A stretch of DNA of 41,205 bases from assembly GCA_016933475.1 (NCBI GenBank), contig JAFGAW010000071.1, positions 1 to 41,205 on the forward strand, read 5' to 3'. The position numbers and the translations under genes are program-made. A model generated the notes under the pieces. That model was given only the letters and a program-made list of their open reading frames with translations. It ran no database searches and had not been told where the DNA came from. Shown here one piece after another: positions 7,058-14,281 of this stretch. Origin of the DNA: Thermoleophilia bacterium. GTDB lineage: Bacteria; Actinomycetota; Thermoleophilia; UBA2241. How positions within the stretch are numbered: position 1 is the stretch's first letter; each line of letters starts with the position of its first letter.

Positions 7058-7738
7058 GTGGCCGATGCGGACGGTGAGGGGCGGCGGGTCACACGTCGTG
7101 CTGGGGTCGGGAAGGCCGAGAGCGGCCAGATCGGTCTCGAGAACCCGATGACGACGCTGGCGCCCACGGCGCAGCGCATCCTCGCCGCGGCGCGGCGTGT
7201 GCTCGAGAGGGATGGCTTCGACGGTCTGCGCCTCCAGGCGATCGCCGAGGAGGCCGGCGAGCCGAAGGCCAGCATCGCGTATCACTTCGGCAACAAGGCC
7301 GGCCTCGTCGCCACGCTCGTCGATTACCTCATGCACGACGCCAACCTCGCCCTGATCCGCGAGACGCAGCGCCTGCCCGTGGGCGAGGAGCGCATCCATG
7401 CGCTCGTCGACGGCGAGCGCCGGATCGTCGCCGATCGCGACGCGCAACAGCAGTTCTTCGAGGTGCTTCCGCACGCCCTCCGCGATGCCGCCCTGCGGCC
7501 GCGCGTCGCGACCCTGTACGAGGGCTACCGGGAGACGGTGCTGCGCTGTCTCGGCGCCGGCGACGAAACCGACCGGTGCCGCCTGCTGCCCGTCGCCATG
7601 CTGATGATCGCCATCGTCGACGGCCTGGCGATCCAGCACGGCCTCGACGACGACCTCGACGTGACCGCGGCCATCGAGCTCTGGGAGCGCGTCGTGCAGC
7701 CGTACCTGAACGAAGCCGGCGCAGTACCGAGCCGCTGA
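7058..7738 (+). CDS. TetR-family transcriptional regulator
   Basis: The TetR helix-turn-helix is clear: TAQRILAAARRVLERDGFDG, then LRLQAIAEEAGEPKASIAYHFGNKAGLVATLVDY, with the YHFGNK recognition end. The ligand-binding C-terminal domain is helical and not diagnostic. Two starts are possible: GTG 7058 with GGGGAGG six bases upstream (226 residues, with a 30-residue basic N-terminal extension) and ATG 7148 (196 residues, the commoner length, but a poor ribosome binding site). I prefer 7058 for its binding site. It is followed after 10 bases by the amidohydrolase gene, and three matching palindromes lie between it and the divergent carbamoyltransferase operon, so it very likely represses both. 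Confidence 0.88.
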   Translation: MADADGEGRRVTRRAGVGKAESGQIGLENPMTTLAPTAQRILAAARRVLERDGFDGLRLQAIAEEAGEPKASIAYHFGNKAGLVATLVDYLMHDANLALIRETQRLPVGEERIHALVDGERRIVADRDAQQQFFEVLPHALRDAALRPRVATLYEGYRETVLRCLGAGDETDRCRLLPVAMLMIAIVDGLAIQHGLDDDLDVTAAIELWERVVQPYLNEAGAVPSR

Positions 7739-7748
7739 AGGAGGCCTC

Positions 7749-8762
7749 ATGGACGTCGCCGTCGTCTGGGATCCGGCCTATGCCGAGCACGACACCGGCG
7801 AGCACCCCGAAGGCGCCGACCGCATCGCCACCGTGGTCGAGCACCTTGAGACGACCGACCTCTGGCCGCGGCTCGCCGTAGTGGAACCGCGGCCGGCGAC
7901 GGTCGAGGACTTGCTGCTGGTGCACCGGCGCGCACACGTCGATCTCATTCGCCGCACCGCCGAATCCGGCGGCGGCTGGATCGACGGCGACACGTACGTC
8001 TCGCCGCGAAGCTACGAGATCGCCCTGCTCGCGGCCGGCGGCACGGTCGTGGCCACCGAACAGTGGGCGCAGGGGCGCGCCGGTTTCGCCCTCGTGCGCC
8101 CACCCGGTCACCACGCGACCCCCGACCGGGCGATGGGCTTCTGCCTCTTCAACAACATCGCCATCGCCGCGCGCCGCCTGCTCGCCGCGGGCTATGAACG
8201 CGTGGCGATCGTCGACTGGGACGTGCATCACGGTAACGGCACGCAGGCCGCCTTCATCAATGATCCGCGGGTGCTCTTCTGCTCCGTGCATCAGTGGCCC
8301 CTCTACCCGGGCAGCGGGTGGATGACCGAGTGCGGCGAGGGTGACGGTGAGGGCTTCACGGTGAACGTTCCGCTGCCCCCCGGGTCGCTCGACGGCGACT
8401 ACGCGCACGTCTTCGAGGCCGTGATCGAGCCGATCGTCACGCAGTACGCGCCTCAGGCCGTCCTGGTCTCCGCCGGCCAAGACCCGCATGCCGACGACCC
8501 CCTGGCCAGCATGATGCTGAGCGAAGCCGGGTTCGCGCAGCTGGCGCTGCGCGTCGCGCGGCTCGCCGAGACGCAGTGCGAGGGGCGTCTCGCGCTCGTG
8601 CTCGAGGGCGGCTACGACCGTCGCGCGAGCGCCCTGGCCATCGCGGCCGAGTTGCGCGCGCTGCTCGACGGCCGCGCGCCCGAAGCCCGCGGCGTCACGG
8701 AGCGTGCGGCGGCGTCGGTCGCCCGCGCTGTGGAGGTACAGCAGCGCTACTGGACGCTCTGA
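7749..8762 (+). CDS. Histone-deacetylase-superfamily amidohydrolase (possible acetylpolyamine deacetylase)
   Basis: A 337-residue arginase/deacetylase-fold enzyme. RPPGHHAT (118-124) carries the catalytic His pair; DWDVHHGNGT (156-165) supplies zinc ligands Asp158 and His160; the third ligand is Asp245 in VSAGQDPHADD; LVLEGGYD contains the catalytic Tyr region. In most relatives SAG is followed by Phe (SAGFD), while here it is Gln. The family removes acetyl groups from acetylpolyamines, acetyl-lysine or related amides. Being in one transcription unit with TetR and facing a PTC-like carbamoyltransferase with carbamate kinase, a polyamine substrate is a reasonable inference; an AcuC-like lysine deacetylase is the alternative. 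The ATG at 7749 has AAGGAGG upstream. A perfect hairpin follows. Confidence 0.88.
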   Translation: MDVAVVWDPAYAEHDTGEHPEGADRIATVVEHLETTDLWPRLAVVEPRPATVEDLLLVHRRAHVDLIRRTAESGGGWIDGDTYVSPRSYEIALLAAGGTVVATEQWAQGRAGFALVRPPGHHATPDRAMGFCLFNNIAIAARRLLAAGYERVAIVDWDVHHGNGTQAAFINDPRVLFCSVHQWPLYPGSGWMTECGEGDGEGFTVNVPLPPGSLDGDYAHVFEAVIEPIVTQYAPQAVLVSAGQDPHADDPLASMMLSEAGFAQLALRVARLAETQCEGRLALVLEGGYDRRASALAIAAELRALLDGRAPEARGVTERAAASVARAVEVQQRYWTL

Positions 8763-8796
8763 ACGGAGGCGACTCCGGGCACGAGCGCTCTGAGCG

Positions 8797-8834
8797 GCTG
8801 CGGCCCCCGAGCGGACCCGCTCGGGGGCCGCAGC
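8797..8834. terminator. Perfect 17-bp hairpin between convergent amidohydrolase and cydB genes
   Basis: Arms 8797-8813 and 8818-8834 are exact complements around a GACC loop. An outer inverted repeat GGAGGCGAC (8765-8773) / GTCGCCTCC (8838-8846) encloses it. It is placed to stop transcription from both sides. No T-tract. Confidence 0.65.
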
Positions 8835-8901
8835 GACGTCGCCTCCGCGCGGGCAGCAGCGGAGCCGCGAAACGGCCCCGGAAGCGGCCCCCGGACCGGC
8901 G

Positions 8902-9915
8902 TCAGTACCCCTCGCCGGCCTTCACCTTGCCCGTGAACGTGCGGTACACGATGATCGTGTAGGCCGTGACCAGGGGGAGCCCGATGACGGCCACGACGAG
9001 CATCACCGTCAAGGTCAGGTCGCTCGACGACGAGTTGGCCACCGTCAGGCTGGTCTCCGCGGCAGTGTCTCGCGCAGGCACGATGTCGGGGTAGTTGCCG
9101 ACCGCGGCCACGCCGGCGAGCGCGATGATGGTCGCCGTCGTCCCGAGGAACGCCTTGAGGTCGGCCTGCGCGCCGATCTGCCACAGCGTGTAGAGCGCGG
9201 CCGCCGCGAGCAGGGCGATGAACGCCCAGCCGACGGGGCTGCCGACGACGTTGTCGCTGGCGCGCGGCACGGCGATGAAGGTCACCACGGTGCTGGCGGC
9301 CGCCAGCAGCAGGACGACGATGTACCCCGCCAGCCTCACGCGTGAGGCTCGGCGCTGCAGGGCTCCCTCCGACTTGTGCGCGATCCAGGCGGCGCCGTGG
9401 GTGGCGAAGAGGGCGAGACCCGTCACCCCGATCAGCAGGCTGTAGGGGTTGAGCAGCTCGAGGAACGTGCCCGCGTAGTCGCCGTTGGCGTCGAGCGGCA
9501 CCCCGCGGATGACGTTGCCGAGGGCGATGCCGGCGAGCAACGCCGGCAGCAGGCTGCCGACGAAGAAGCCGGCGTCCCAGAGCCGCGCCCACTTCTCGTC
9601 GCGGTGGTGGAACTCCATGGACACGGCGCGGAAGATCAGGCCGAAGAGGAAGAGCATGATCGCGAGGTAGAAGCCGCTGAAGGTCATGGCGTAGACCGGC
9701 GGGAAGGCGGCGAAGAGCGCCCCGCCGCCGGCGACGAGGAAGACCTCGTTGCCGTCCCAGACCGGGCCGATGGCGCTGCGGATCGTGGACCTCTGCTCCT
9801 CGGTGCGCCCGAGGAACGGGTAGAGCACGCCGGCGCCGAGGTCGAAGCCGTCGAGGACGGCATACCCGGTGAGGAGCACGGCGACGAGCACGAACCAGAC
9901 GTCTGCCAGCGTCAT
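8902..9915 (-). CDS. cydB: Cytochrome bd ubiquinol oxidase subunit II
   Basis: A 337-residue polytopic protein starting MTLADVWFVLVAVLLTGYAVLDGFDLGAGVLYPF, read in parts as the CydB-typical W-F-x-L-x-x-x-L-x-G-Y-A-x-L-D-G-F-D-L-G-x-G start. Other family marks are VWDGNEVFLVAGGGALFAAFPPVYA and GFYLAIMLFLFGLIFRAVSMEF. About eight or nine membrane helices are visible. It pairs with CydA to form the quinol oxidase that reduces oxygen at low concentration. The gene begins 13 bases after the cydA stop on the same strand. It ends near the convergent hairpin at 8797. No cydCD assembly ABC genes are in the window. Confidence 0.95.
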   Translation of the reverse strand: MTLADVWFVLVAVLLTGYAVLDGFDLGAGVLYPFLGRTEEQRSTIRSAIGPVWDGNEVFLVAGGGALFAAFPPVYAMTFSGFYLAIMLFLFGLIFRAVSMEFHHRDEKWARLWDAGFFVGSLLPALLAGIALGNVIRGVPLDANGDYAGTFLELLNPYSLLIGVTGLALFATHGAAWIAHKSEGALQRRASRVRLAGYIVVLLLAAASTVVTFIAVPRASDNVVGSPVGWAFIALLAAAALYTLWQIGAQADLKAFLGTTATIIALAGVAAVGNYPDIVPARDTAAETSLTVANSSSSDLTLTVMLVVAVIGLPLVTAYTIIVYRTFTGKVKAGEGY

Positions 9916-9928
9916 GTCGGCACCCCCC

Positions 9929-11329
9929 TCACTTGGCCGGGGCCCCGGCCCCGGCGGGTCGCGGTCCTTCGTCGGTGGTCACGGGCACGGGCTCCGGGGC
10001 TGCGGCTCCGCCGAGCATCGTGGCGACGTCTTCGGGCCCCTTGCGGATGATGCCGAAGACGACCCGCACCCAGCCGATGAAGAGCAGCAGGTAGACGACG
10101 GCGAACAGGGCGAGCGTGGTGGCCACCGCGGCGGCCGAGACCGTCGGCGAGACGCCGTCGACGGTACGCAGCAGCCCCTGCACGATCCAGGGCTGGCGCC
10201 CGACCTCGGTCGCGGCCCAGCCCATCTGGATAGCGATCTGCGGCAAGAAGACGGCGAAGACCAGGATCCACAACATCCACCGGCTTCGCTCGAGGCGCCC
10301 CAGGGCGTGCATGATCAATGCGAGCGCCAGCAGGCCGATCATCAGGAAGCCGATGCCGATCATCAGATGGTAGGCCTGAAAGGTCAGCTGTACCGGCGGC
10401 CGGTCCTCGGGTGGGACGCTCGACAGGCCGGTGACCTCGTGGGCGGGGTCGAGGCCGAGCATGAGACTGAGGCCGCTAGGGATGCCGAGACCGACGACCT
10501 CCTCGCCGCCGTCGCGCACCCAACCGAAGAGCCAGAGCGTCGAGTTGCTCTCGGTCTCCCAGACCGACTCGAAGGCCGCCATCTTGATGGGCTGCTCCTC
10601 GGCGACCTGGACGGCGTGCCAGTGCCCGACGAACGGCATCGCCACGGCGGTCACGAGTCCAAGGATGAGCCCGGTGGTCATCCACGAGCGCGCCAGGCGC
10701 ACGTGGCGACCTTTGAGGAGGTACCAGGCGGCGATCGCAGCGATCGCGAACCCGCCCATCACCCACGTGGCGACGACGGTGTGCGAGAGGCGCGGAAGGG
10801 TGGACGGGTTGAAGACCGCCGCCCAGAAGCTTGTCAGCACGGCGCGCCCGTCCTCGATCGCGAAGCCGCGCGGTGTGTGCTGCCATGAGTTGGCGATGAG
10901 GATCCACACGGCCGACAGGTGCGCCCCGATGAGCACCAGCCATGCCGAGGCGTAGTAGAAGCCTCTGGACACGCGTTTGCGGCCGAACAACAGGATGCCG
11001 AGGAAGGTCGACTCGAGGAAGAAGGCGAAGAGGCCCTCGGCGGCGAGCGGTGCCCCGAAGATGTCGCCGACGAAGCGCGAGTAGTCCGCCCAGTTGGCGC
11101 CGAAGGCGAATTCCATGGTGATCCCGGTCGCCACGCCGATCGCGAAGGTCGCCGTGAAGAGCTTGATCCAGAATTCGGAGGCCGCTCTGTGTGCCGGCAC
11201 GCCGCTCTTGTAGTAGCGCCGCTCGGCGAGGACGACCATGAGCGCAAGGCCCATGCTGAACGGCACGAAGATGAAGTGGTAGCCGACCGTGAAGGCGAAT
11301 TGAAGCCGGGAGAGATCGAGCGCGTCCAT
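9929..11329 (-). CDS. cydA: Cytochrome bd ubiquinol oxidase subunit I
   Basis: A 466-residue protein starting MDALDLSRLQFAFTVGYHFIF; His18 is the expected high-spin heme ligand. LSHTVVATWVMGGF provides the low-spin heme His, and GWAATEVGRQPW (around residue 370-380) is the CydA hallmark near the Met ligand. The quinol-binding Q-loop between helices 6 and 7 is short, as in the CioA/short-loop group, not the long E. coli type. The ATG at 11329 is chosen because AGGAGGT lies about 11 bases upstream and the family begins at this methionine. A TTGACA -35 with a GAAAAT -10 sits about 110 bases upstream. It forms an operon with cydB. Confidence 0.95.
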   Translation of the reverse strand: MDALDLSRLQFAFTVGYHFIFVPFSMGLALMVVLAERRYYKSGVPAHRAASEFWIKLFTATFAIGVATGITMEFAFGANWADYSRFVGDIFGAPLAAEGLFAFFLESTFLGILLFGRKRVSRGFYYASAWLVLIGAHLSAVWILIANSWQHTPRGFAIEDGRAVLTSFWAAVFNPSTLPRLSHTVVATWVMGGFAIAAIAAWYLLKGRHVRLARSWMTTGLILGLVTAVAMPFVGHWHAVQVAEEQPIKMAAFESVWETESNSTLWLFGWVRDGGEEVVGLGIPSGLSLMLGLDPAHEVTGLSSVPPEDRPPVQLTFQAYHLMIGIGFLMIGLLALALIMHALGRLERSRWMLWILVFAVFLPQIAIQMGWAATEVGRQPWIVQGLLRTVDGVSPTVSAAAVATTLALFAVVYLLLFIGWVRVVFGIIRKGPEDVATMLGGAAAPEPVPVTTDEGPRPAGAGAPAK

Positions 11330-11439
11330 GCCGCTGTGGCACCTCCTGGAGGTGGGGGCCTGCACGCCCGGGTGGGTCCGCGACGCCTGCCGCGAGATCT
11401 CGAGGAGGGAATCGGACAGCCCCGGTGCAGATTGCGTCG

Positions 11440-11469
11440 ATTTTCCCCGCGAGGGCGGGGGTGTGTCAA
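11440..11469 (-). promoter_or_regulatory. Candidate promoter of cydAB
   Basis: Minus-strand TTGACA (plus 11464-11469), an 18-base spacer, then GAAAAT (plus 11440-11445). This predicts a leader of about 100 bases before the cydA start. Confidence 0.45.
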
Positions 11470-11516
11470 CGTGGCGTGGGCGGCTCCGGCGGAGCCCTGC
11501 TCTGCATAGAACCTAC

Positions 11517-11530
11517 TGATTCGCGAATCA
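11517..11530. promoter_or_regulatory. Perfect 14-bp palindrome in the cydA / Cys-rich gene divergent region
   Basis: TGATTCGCGAATCA is a perfect, comparatively AT-rich palindrome in a GC-rich background. It lies about 50 bases upstream of the candidate cydAB -35 and about 30 bases upstream of the TACTCT box of the Cys-rich gene. Its form suits a dimeric regulator shared by both genes; the regulator is unknown. Confidence 0.4.
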
Positions 11531-11557
11531 ACCCTTCCGTTTTGCGCGGTTCTGTGC

Positions 11558-11593
11558 TACTCTGCCGTCGGGCCGGCTGACGAAGCGCCGGCC
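11558..11593 (+). promoter_or_regulatory. -10-like box and leader hairpin before the Cys-rich gene
   Basis: TACTCT at 11558-11563 could be a -10 element. It is followed by an inverted repeat GGCCGGC (11571-11577) / GCCGGCC (11587-11593) with a 9-base loop in the predicted 5' leader, ahead of AGGAGG and the TTG start. Confidence 0.35.
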
Positions 11594-11622
11594 GTTTCGC
11601 TGTTTTCAGGAGGCTGATACCG

Positions 11623-11973
11623 TTGGCTGAAGAACTGCTTGAGTGTCATGAGTGCTCCGCGCTCTGCGAGAAGGTCGTCTACCCGGCGGCCTGTCTCAGT
11701 ATGAACTGCCGCTTCCTCTACGCGTTCAAGGAGGACGGCCGCACCTTCTTCGGGTGCATCGAGAAGGTCTTCCCGCACGAGATCGAGCTCGAGCTCTTCG
11801 AGAGCATCGAGCGTGGCAAGGGTGGCTTCGGCACGGTCAAGGCGGTGCGCCAGCCGCTGCCGCAGTGCTCCGTCGCCGTCCAGAGCTGCTACGCCTGCGA
11901 CGAGGCGCCGCTCTGCCGCAACATGTACTTCCGCCGTCGTGAGCGGCGCGAAGTGCAGACCGTCGAGGACTGA
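11623..11973 (+). CDS. Conserved-looking cysteine-rich protein of unknown function
   Basis: A 116-residue protein with ten cysteines: C8, C11, C15, C24, C29, C45, C82, C89, C92 and C98. Two CxxC pairs (ECHEC at 7-11 and CYAC at 89-92) suggest zinc or iron-sulfur binding. The central part (FGCIEKVFPHEIELELFESIE) looks like a compact beta/alpha core, and the C-terminus is basic (YFRRRERREV). No signal peptide or membrane segment is seen, so it is cytoplasmic. The TTG start at 11623 is supported by AGGAGG about 10 bases upstream. Its neighbours are divergent cydAB and downstream tmRNA. I do not recognise the family; a redox or oxygen-related role would be speculation based on the shared intergenic region with cydAB. 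Confidence 0.75.
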   Translation: MAEELLECHECSALCEKVVYPAACLSMNCRFLYAFKEDGRTFFGCIEKVFPHEIELELFESIERGKGGFGTVKAVRQPLPQCSVAVQSCYACDEAPLCRNMYFRRRERREVQTVED

Positions 11974-12048
11974 CCGACTGCACACCTTCCGAGCCGGGTC
12001 GCCGTGTGCGGCCAGGCCGCCGCGCGGTCGGTCGCGGGCCGGCGGTGC

Positions 12049-12054
12049 TATACT
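12049..12054 (+). promoter_or_regulatory. -10 element of the tmRNA promoter
   Basis: TATACT lies about 23 bases before the mature 5' end of tmRNA, which suits a short precursor leader removed by RNase P. The -35 region is GC-rich and not recognisable. Confidence 0.45.
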
Positions 12055-12076
12055 TATACGCGCGTGAGCTTCATGT

Positions 12077-12432
12077 GGGGGCGATCGGTTTCGACATGGG
12101 CAGACCGCGGTCGGAGCAGCAAGCCGAGGTTCCCGGAGGCCTCGTTAAACAGCCGGGACACACCATCTGCCGAGAGTAATCTCGCGCTGGCTGCCTAACT
12201 AGTTTAGGCGCCCGTCACGCCCGGAGCGTCCGCGACCGGGGTCGTGGCGTCAGCAAGCGGACTGGAGTCCGTCCGGCAGGCTTCGACCGGGCGGTCTCGA
12301 GACTGATCGAGGCTGGCGACCGGCACCCGGCCGACGCGGGGGCCGCGAGCGAGATCAAAAGCGCCGGCTAAGCTTGTAGAGACTCCGCCGAGGCACCCGT
12401 GGACGCGGGTTCGATTCCCGCCGCCTCCACCA
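12077..12432 (+). ncRNA. ssrA: Transfer-messenger RNA (tmRNA)
   Basis: The 5' end GGGGGCGATCGGTTTCGACA and the 3' end with GGTTCGATTCCCGCC and an encoded CCA form the tRNA-like domain: 12077-12083 pairs with 12422-12428 (one G-U), then A and CCA. The central part has the conserved GCCTCGTTAAA segment before the reading frame. By alignment with the E. coli molecule the resume codon is GCC at 12169, giving the tag AESNLALAA, a stop TAA at 12196 and a second in-frame TAG shortly after. The tag ends in the LALAA protease signal. tmRNA with SmpB rescues stalled ribosomes. At 356 nt it is of normal one-piece length. Confidence 0.95.
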
Positions 12433-12462
12433 CTCCTTTCGATCTCCCGCGGGGAGGATGAC

Positions 12463-12789
12463 GTGGCCGACGACACCGCGCGGTCGAGCCGCACGTCGGC
12501 CGTCGTCGACTGGCTGTTCCGGAGTCGCACCGACGACCGTCTCGTCGTCGGCCAGCCGCCCAACGTCCGTGCGCTCACCTGGCCCGCGCTCTGGGCGCTC
12601 GCGCGCCTGGCGTCCGCGCCCAGGCTCCGGCGCCTGCTCGACGCCGCGGCGGCGCTCGTTCTCGCCGCGTGGGCGCTCGACGAGCTGGTCCGCGGCGTGA
12701 ACCCCTTCAGGCGGCTGCTGGGCGCCGGCACACTGGGCTGGCTCGCCGCGCGTCGCCTGCCGTCCCTGCTGCGGCGCGACACCGTCTGA
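12463..12789 (+). CDS. Small membrane protein of unknown function
   Basis: A 108-residue protein with GTG start at 12463 and GGGGAGG five bases upstream. The N-terminus is polar (DDTARSSRTSAVVDWLF); a hydrophobic stretch near residues 60-75 (LLDAAAALVLAAWALDEL) and a weaker one near 85-97 suggest one or two membrane helices, with basic ends. It starts 30 bases after the tmRNA 3' end. No family is recognised. The strong ribosome binding site and coherent composition argue that it is real. Confidence 0.6.
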   Translation: MADDTARSSRTSAVVDWLFRSRTDDRLVVGQPPNVRALTWPALWALARLASAPRLRRLLDAAAALVLAAWALDELVRGVNPFRRLLGAGTLGWLAARRLPSLLRRDTV

Positions 12790-13092
12790 GCGCTCGCGTC
12801 CCTCGGACGCCCACGACGACGACCCGGTCGGCGCCCGTCGGCGCCGGCAGCCGGGGCGACGGCAAGAGCGCGGCGACGCAGCCCAAGGGAGGTCCGTCCC
12901 TGCGCATGTGGGCGGGCCCGCGCGCTCGTGCGCGCCTCCGTGCGATCGATCGCCGCCGACGCGCGGAGAAGCGGCCCCTGGGCGTACGAGGCCGGCGGAC
13001 GCAGCGACGCCGGCTCTCTTCTTGTCGTTCCCGTCGACGGCGGACCCCGTGCGGCCGATACCCCCACCCGCGCGGCCGCTATACTCCGTGCC
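12790..13092 (+). other. Non-coding gap before the histidine kinase gene
   Basis: This 303-base stretch contains a short hairpin GCGTCC-CTC-GGACGC (12796-12810) just after the small membrane-protein gene and, at its right end, the TATACT box of the kinase promoter. The kinase frame is open through the second half, but the translation there is low-complexity and has no homology-like features. I see no RNA gene. Confidence 0.5.
13080..13085 (+). promoter_or_regulatory. -10 element for a probably leaderless histidine kinase mRNA
   Basis: TATACT ends 7 bases before the GTG at 13093, so transcription would begin at or next to the start codon. No ribosome binding site is present before that GTG, as expected for a leaderless transcript. 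Confidence 0.5.
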
Positions 13093-14277
13093 GTGGAAGG
13101 ACCTCCCGAGAGCGTCACCTCACGTCTGCGCAGGCTGGCCGACCCGGCCGTGCTCAGCGGCGCCACCGCGCTCGTCGTCACGGTCGCCGCCCTGGTGACG
13201 TATCTCATTCGCGACTCGGCGCCTGCCGGGTATCGAGCCGACGACACGTTCTCGCTCATCCTGACCCTGGCGGCGACCCTGCCGCTTGCGGCCCTCTGGG
13301 TGTCGCCGCTGGCCGTGCTCTGCGTCAGCTCCGTCGCCGTCGTCGGCCTTGCGGTCGGCGACTACGAGCCGATGAACGCGACGCTCTGGGCGGTGATCGT
13401 CGCCGCCGTGACGACCGCCGCCTTCGACACGGTGCGGCGGGCCGTCGTCGGCGGTTTCGTGCTCGGCGGCGGCCTGGTCGCCGTGTTCGTCCTGTACTAC
13501 GGCCAGCTCACGTGGGGGCAGTACCTCGCGATCTGGCTCGTGTTCTCGGTCGCTTGGGCGGTCTCCTGGGCGGTGCGCGTCTACCGGATGACGGCGGCGC
13601 GGGCAGAGCGGCGGGCGGCGCTCTTCGCCGCCGACCGCGACGCCCGCGCCCGCGAGGCCGTCGCCGAGGAGCGCGCGCGCCTCGCGCGCGAGCTGCACGA
13701 CAGCGTGGGGCACGCGCTCAACGTGGTCGTGCTGCACGCCGGTGCCGCTCGCCGGGTGCTCGAGAAGAAGCCCGAGCTCGCCGGCGAGGCGCTGACCTCC
13801 ATCGAGACGGCGGGTCGCCAGGCGCTCGCCGACATCGAGCGCATGCTCGGCATCCTGCGCGCCGAGGAGGACGTCTCCATGGAGTCGGCGCCCGGCGTCG
13901 ACCAGATCCCGGGTCTCGTGCAGCAGGTGCGTGAGGCCGGGCTGCCCGTCGAGCTTGCGCTCGAGCCCGGCCCGGGCGACCTGCCGTCGAGCGTCGACCT
14001 CACGATCTACCGCATCGTCCAGGAGGCGCTGACCAACGTCCTCAAGCACGCGGGACACGCTCGCGCCTGGGTCGAGGTGGCCTGCCGCGACGGCATGCTG
14101 TACGTGACGGTCGCGGACGACGGCCGCGGCGCGGCCGCAGCCCCGTCGGACACCGGTGGCCGTGGCCTCGCCGGCATGCGCGAGCGGGTGCTGATCTTTG
14201 GGGGAGAACTGCTCGCGGGCCCGCGCCCCGAAGGGGGCTACCTGGTGCAGGCCCGCCTGCCGCTGAAGGAGAGGTGA
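13093..14277 (+). CDS. NarL-type sensor histidine kinase
   Basis: A 394-residue kinase with about five N-terminal membrane helices (roughly residues 20-165) and no large extracytoplasmic domain. The cytoplasmic part has a coiled linker, the HisKA_3 H-box ARLARELHDSVGHALN with phospho-acceptor His202, the N-box IVQEALTNVLKHAGHA and the G-box DDGRGAAA..GGRGLAGMRERV. This layout fits kinases that sense the membrane itself. The GTG at 13093 is chosen because TATACT lies just upstream, predicting a leaderless message; an in-frame GTG at 12928 would add 55 residues of low-complexity sequence. The cognate response regulator starts 4 bases after the stop. Downstream membrane and ABC genes are likely targets, by inference. 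Confidence 0.9.
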   Translation: MEGPPESVTSRLRRLADPAVLSGATALVVTVAALVTYLIRDSAPAGYRADDTFSLILTLAATLPLAALWVSPLAVLCVSSVAVVGLAVGDYEPMNATLWAVIVAAVTTAAFDTVRRAVVGGFVLGGGLVAVFVLYYGQLTWGQYLAIWLVFSVAWAVSWAVRVYRMTAARAERRAALFAADRDARAREAVAEERARLARELHDSVGHALNVVVLHAGAARRVLEKKPELAGEALTSIETAGRQALADIERMLGILRAEEDVSMESAPGVDQIPGLVQQVREAGLPVELALEPGPGDLPSSVDLTIYRIVQEALTNVLKHAGHARAWVEVACRDGMLYVTVADDGRGAAAAPSDTGGRGLAGMRERVLIFGGELLAGPRPEGGYLVQARLPLKER

Positions 14278-14281
14278 CGAG

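Noticed and set aside
11557-11985. Minus-strand open frame over the Cys-rich gene
   Set aside because: It lacks a ribosome binding site and recognisable features, while the plus frame has AGGAGG and a regular cysteine pattern.
12928-13092. N-terminal extension of the histidine kinase from GTG 12928
   Set aside because: Low-complexity translation, and a TATACT box adjacent to GTG 13093 supports the shorter protein.
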